Source of the DNA: Longimicrobiales bacterium | GTDB lineage: Bacteria > Gemmatimonadota > Gemmatimonadetes > Longimicrobiales > Gaopeijiaceae | Direction: 5' to 3' | Assembly: GCA_029245345.1 (NCBI GenBank) | Contig: JAQWPM010000019.1 | Coordinates: 148,889 to 212,888, forward strand | Length of the DNA: 64,000 nucleotides | The notes under the pieces: model-generated | The model's database searches: none | Seen by the model: the letters and a program-made list of their open reading frames with translations, nothing else | What the model was told of the DNA's origin: nothing | Shown here: positions 61,583 to 64,000 of the stretch, one piece after another | How positions within the stretch are numbered: the first letter of the stretch is position 1 | Layout of the letters: every line of letters begins with the position of its first letter | Position numbers and translations under genes: made by a program

Positions 61583-62092
61583 CTAGACCGGCAGCCGGTC
61601 GCGGAAAAAGGCCTTCCCGTGCCACGTCTCACTGGCCGCTCGCTCGAAAAGGCCGTCACGAAACGCCCCGATCTTGGTAAGGGTCGTGTCGAAGACACGG
61701 GTGTCTGGGCCAATTGCTCCGGACTCGGCCAGAGCCCGGAAATCTGCGCGGGACAGACTCGAGACCCCGTCATCAGTCCGATACCAGATCGGCGCGTGGT
61801 CAATCAAGGACACGCCCATCTGGGCCCCCAACGCGCGCAACTCACGCACAAGCGCGTCGATCGAGCATCCGGACGGAGCCTCCGCGTCTACATCCACGCC
61901 GACCAATAGGAAGCGCTTGTCCTGGAGGTCTCTCGAGGACACGAGCGGCACCCCATGGGCTGCCCATCCGTCCAAGAAGTCGTCGACAGCGTCAGAGAAA
62001 CGCTCAACCTGCTCCTCGGTCAGATCCCCGGTCGCCGGGAATACCCACAAACGACCGTGCCCGGGAAGTTCAGCAAACTCAACTCGCGGCAT
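61583..62092 (-). CDS. conserved protein of unknown function, often mislabelled ABC-transporter ATPase
   Basis: The 169-residue protein has LPGHGRLWVFPATGDLTEEQ, a Trp-rich WAAHG segment, RFLLVGVDVDAEAPSGCSID and SLIDHAPIWYR. This pattern matches small proteins in Bacteroidota and relatives often labelled ABC transporter ATPase although no Walker A or B motif is visible here either. Function is unknown. The ATG shares one base with the upstream AI-2E stop (TAATG), so translation is coupled. Confidence 0.75.
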   Translation of the reverse strand: MPRVEFAELPGHGRLWVFPATGDLTEEQVERFSDAVDDFLDGWAAHGVPLVSSRDLQDKRFLLVGVDVDAEAPSGCSIDALVRELRALGAQMGVSLIDHAPIWYRTDDGVSSLSRADFRALAESGAIGPDTRVFDTTLTKIGAFRDGLFERAASETWHGKAFFRDRLPV

Positions 62093-63174
62093 TAGGCACT
62101 CTCCTCAAGACCCGCATCCGAAGCATCCAGAACCGAAGGGGCCGATTTATCCAACAGAATGGCCACCCACCGGAGATCTTGGGTGTTCTCGAGCCCAATC
62201 TTCATCACGACCGTCAGCGGGACGGATAAGAGGGCACCCAACGGCCCCCAGGCCCATCCCCAGAACAACAATGACAGGATGACCACCAGCGTCGAAAGAC
62301 CCAGCCGACGACCCATCAAACTCGGCTCAAGGATATTCCCGAACAGCGTGTTCACCATCACGTAGCCCCCGGCCACGACGATTGCGTGGGGAAGTGTTCC
62401 GAACAGCACCAGACTGATGAGTACCGCCGGTATCGCCGCGAGAATCGACCCGACCGTCGGGACATAATTGAGCACGAACGCGACGAGTCCCAAAAGCAAC
62501 GGGAAGTCGAGATCCATGACGTAGGCCCAAAGACCGAGAATGAGCCCGGTCATGAGCGAGACCATCGTCTTGATCCCGAGATAAGTCTGCACCTCGGTGA
62601 CGACCTTCTTGAGTCGATCCTCGGAACCGGCGTCTTCACCCAAGACATAATGGAACTTGGCTGGGAATACGGTCGCTTCCCCGAGCATGAAGGCCATGAT
62701 CAGGAAGACCAGGAAGGTCGTTCCGAAAAACTGGGCGATGCGCCCGACGGTGCCTCCCACGAAGTCAACGACGTCATTTGGATTGATCAGATCCATCGTG
62801 AGGTAGTTGCTGACAGTGAAGCTGGTTTGCTCTTCGATCCAATTGATGACCGATTCCTGACGCGTCCCCAACACCTCGACATAACCATCGAGGCTGGCTT
62901 GGAACTCGGAAACCGACTGGCTCGCCAGCAAGATCAGGAGCACGACGACCGCCATGTTCGCTAATACCGTGACCAGTGTCGCCACGCCCGCAGGAACGCG
63001 GTGCTTCAGGAGCCACAGCATGACCGGAAGAGAGAGCACCGCCAGGAAGAGCGCCAGCGCCGACGGCACCAGAATCGGGGCCGCGAACTTCAGGCCATAG
63101 ACCACAACGACCAAACAGGCCAGGATGAAGAGAAACCTGGCTCCCGGATTCTGTTCGGTGCGCTCGGAAATCAT
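62092..63174 (-). CDS. AI-2E/PerM-family transporter
   Basis: The 360-residue protein has about seven or eight membrane helices (FILACLVVVVYGLKFAAPIL, LILGLWAYVMDLDFPLLLGL, LSLLFWGWAWGPLGALLSVP) and a central coiled region (LEQPSLMGRRL-like segment LEPSLMGRRLGL), typical of the AI-2E exporter/PerM family. Substrate is unknown. An ATG at 63174 gives a standard N-terminus. It is coupled to the conserved protein downstream. Confidence 0.88.
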   Translation of the reverse strand: MISERTEQNPGARFLFILACLVVVVYGLKFAAPILVPSALALFLAVLSLPVMLWLLKHRVPAGVATLVTVLANMAVVVLLILLASQSVSEFQASLDGYVEVLGTRQESVINWIEEQTSFTVSNYLTMDLINPNDVVDFVGGTVGRIAQFFGTTFLVFLIMAFMLGEATVFPAKFHYVLGEDAGSEDRLKKVVTEVQTYLGIKTMVSLMTGLILGLWAYVMDLDFPLLLGLVAFVLNYVPTVGSILAAIPAVLISLVLFGTLPHAIVVAGGYVMVNTLFGNILEPSLMGRRLGLSTLVVILSLLFWGWAWGPLGALLSVPLTVVMKIGLENTQDLRWVAILLDKSAPSVLDASDAGLEESA

Positions 63175-63245
63175 GGGTTGTTCGCTGGAAAACGGCTGTC
63201 GGGGACGCGTCGGTCGAGCACGCGAACGAAGAATAGCACAGGACG

Positions 63246-63617
63246 ATGGACAACGTACAGCCACCCGACTTCATAATTCCCGACGGCGACGACGAACTTC
63301 TCGCGCAATGTCGCGTCGAGACCTTCCGAGCCGGGGGGCCGGGCGGACAGCATCAGAACACAACGGACAGTGCGGTACGTCTGGTTCACCTCCCGACCGG
63401 ACTCCGCACGACGGCGCGTGACGAGCGCAGTCAACTCCGAAACAAGATGCTCGCCATTGCTCGATTGAGGGCCACCCTGGAAGAGCGGGTGCGGCGCCGG
63501 AAGCCACGTGTGCCCACGAAGGTCCCGCGTTCCCAGAAGACAAAGAGAGCTGACGCCAAACGGAAAAGAGGGCAGACCAAGCACCTCCGAAAACCTCCCT
63601 CCCGCGACACCGACTGA
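63246..63617 (+). CDS. ArfB-like peptidyl-tRNA hydrolase (release-factor GGQ domain)
   Basis: The 123-residue protein has the catalytic GGQ loop [11 protein letters not shown] (about 29-39) and a basic C-terminal tail ([20 protein letters not shown]), as in stand-alone class-I release-factor domains of the ArfB/YaeJ type. It would release nascent chains from stalled ribosomes. It is divergent from the AI-2E gene with a 71-nt promoter gap. Confidence 0.85.
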   Translation: MDNVQPPDFIIPDGDDELLAQCRVETFRAGGPGGQHQNTTDSAVRLVHLPTGLRTTARDERSQLRNKMLAIARLRATLEERVRRRKPRVPTKVPRSQKTKRADAKRKRGQTKHLRKPPSRDTD

Positions 63618-63864
63618 AGCCCGAGAGCGCCCGGTCCGGCAAGACCACGCAATCGAATTCGCGGACGATCGCGACAGGGACGCGCTCGCGGCTGAAATTC
63701 CGATCATCCCTTCGGGCACCTCGGATGTGAGCGAAGCTCAACGAAGAATCAAAGCTGCGGATGGGGAGATTCTGTGGGCGCAGACTCGGTCCGGCCTCGT
63801 TAGAACATGGGACGGACACCCCGACCACGTGGTCGTGCTCTTTGACGACGTCGCGCAAGCCTAG
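63508..63864 (+). CDS. hypothetical ORF overlapping the end of the ArfB gene
   Basis: A 118-codon frame from GTG at 63508 runs past the ArfB stop to TAG at 63864. Only the part after 63617 looks protein-like ([52 protein letters not shown]), with no start codon of its own before an internal GTG. It may be a small gene with an overlapping start, or the tail of a degraded gene. No family is recognised. Confidence 0.35.
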   Translation: MCPRRSRVPRRQRELTPNGKEGRPSTSENLPPATPTEARERPVRQDHAIEFADDRDRDALAAEIPIIPSGTSDVSEAQRRIKAADGEILWAQTRSGLVRTWDGHPDHVVVLFDDVAQA

Positions 63865-63871
63865 GCACGAG

Positions 63872-63905
63872 ACCGGGCCTGCCGCTGGTCAGCGACAGGC
63901 CCGGT
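63872..63905. terminator. strong hairpin between the hypothetical ORF and the tRNA
   Basis: A perfect 10-bp stem ACCGGGCCTG/CAGGCCCGGT (63872-63881 and 63896-63905) encloses a second short stem CGCT/AGCG. No T-tract follows on either strand, so it may be a bidirectional terminator or processing structure 17 nt past the tRNA 3' end. Confidence 0.5.
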
Positions 63906-63921
63906 ATGCCTCACTTCGCAG

Positions 63922-63995
63922 TGGGCCCGCCAGGGCTCGAACCTGGGACCGATCGGTTATGAGCCGACTGCTCTGACCAACTGAGCTACGGGCCC
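63922..63995 (-). tRNA. tRNA with anticodon CAT (elongator Met, or Ile2)
   Basis: On the minus strand a 74-nt cloverleaf is present: 7-bp acceptor stem GGGCCCG/CGGGCCC with discriminator A, D-arm AGCTCAGTTGGTCAGAGC, anticodon loop CTCATAA, and T-arm GGTTCGAGCC. The anticodon CAT is at 63961-63959. The 3' CCA is not encoded. The CAT anticodon cannot by itself separate tRNA-Met from the lysidine-modified tRNA-Ile2; initiator features are absent. Confidence 0.93.
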
Positions 63996-64000
63996 CCATG

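Overview
The window is a GC-rich, densely coded bacterial chromosome segment that carries no phage, plasmid or CRISPR. Gene content points to Gemmatimonadota or a close relative: many exported peptidases and lipoproteins, a DUF1592/DUF1552/exported-ankyrin operon, a bacillithiol gene (bshA), HEAT and FG-GAP repeat proteins, and GroES/GroEL under a CIRCE operator. This placement is inference from gene families, not from a marker tree.

Layout. 1-740: the tail of a MORN/YwqK-like gene translationally coupled to a SCO1 copper chaperone. 789-9924 (minus): an envelope operon of a c-type cytochrome DUF1592 protein, a Tat-exported DUF1552 protein, an exported ankyrin protein, a large sortilin-like propeller and a small membrane protein. 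10088-12748: apt, groEL and groES with CIRCE. 13119-19283: an exported zinc protease, an FG-GAP protein, a cold-shock protein and a mini-operon of tiny membrane proteins, plus two decayed genes. 19325-30268 (minus): an 11 kb housekeeping run, secD-secF-tatD-mutL-miaA-bshA-uppP-birA-coaX-polyprenyl synthase-like. 30269-31682: a low-coding stretch with a strong terminator hairpin, a YtkA-like lipoprotein and an IS3 transposase scrap. 31683-45768: a mosaic of metabolic and envelope genes (D-aminoacylase fusion, M61 peptidase, MurB, MATE exporter, nitronate monooxygenase, M55 D-aminopeptidase, K+ channel, hydrolases). 45862-52695 (minus): a complete TetR-TolC-adaptor-RND efflux operon. 52796-64000: EamA transporter, HEAT-cyclophilin lipoprotein, M1 aminopeptidase, 3-methyladenine glycosylase, YheT-type hydrolase, AI-2E-type transporter, ArfB-like rescue factor and a tRNA with anticodon CAT.

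Functionally the accessory genes suggest a heterotroph that breaks down peptides, including D-amino-acid peptides, in the envelope: M1, M61, M55, a DUF5117-type metalloprotease, N-acyl-D-amino-acid deacylase and a proline-iminopeptidase-like hydrolase. Gene pairs are often coupled by ATGA, GTGA or possibly CTGA overlaps.

The most notable signals are: (i) the DUF1592-DUF1552-ankyrin-propeller operon, a candidate uncharacterised envelope redox system; (ii) at least five eroded genes, two of which (an acetyltransferase and a short-chain dehydrogenase) keep both ends but have lost the core; (iii) a PspB-like membrane coiled-coil gene split by one amber codon, with an intact relative 2.5 kb away in an operon with a 34-residue TatA-like microprotein; (iv) a thioesterase that appears to start at CTG overlapping the murB stop; (v) a K+ channel ending in a zinc ribbon; (vi) a terminator hairpin in front of secD.
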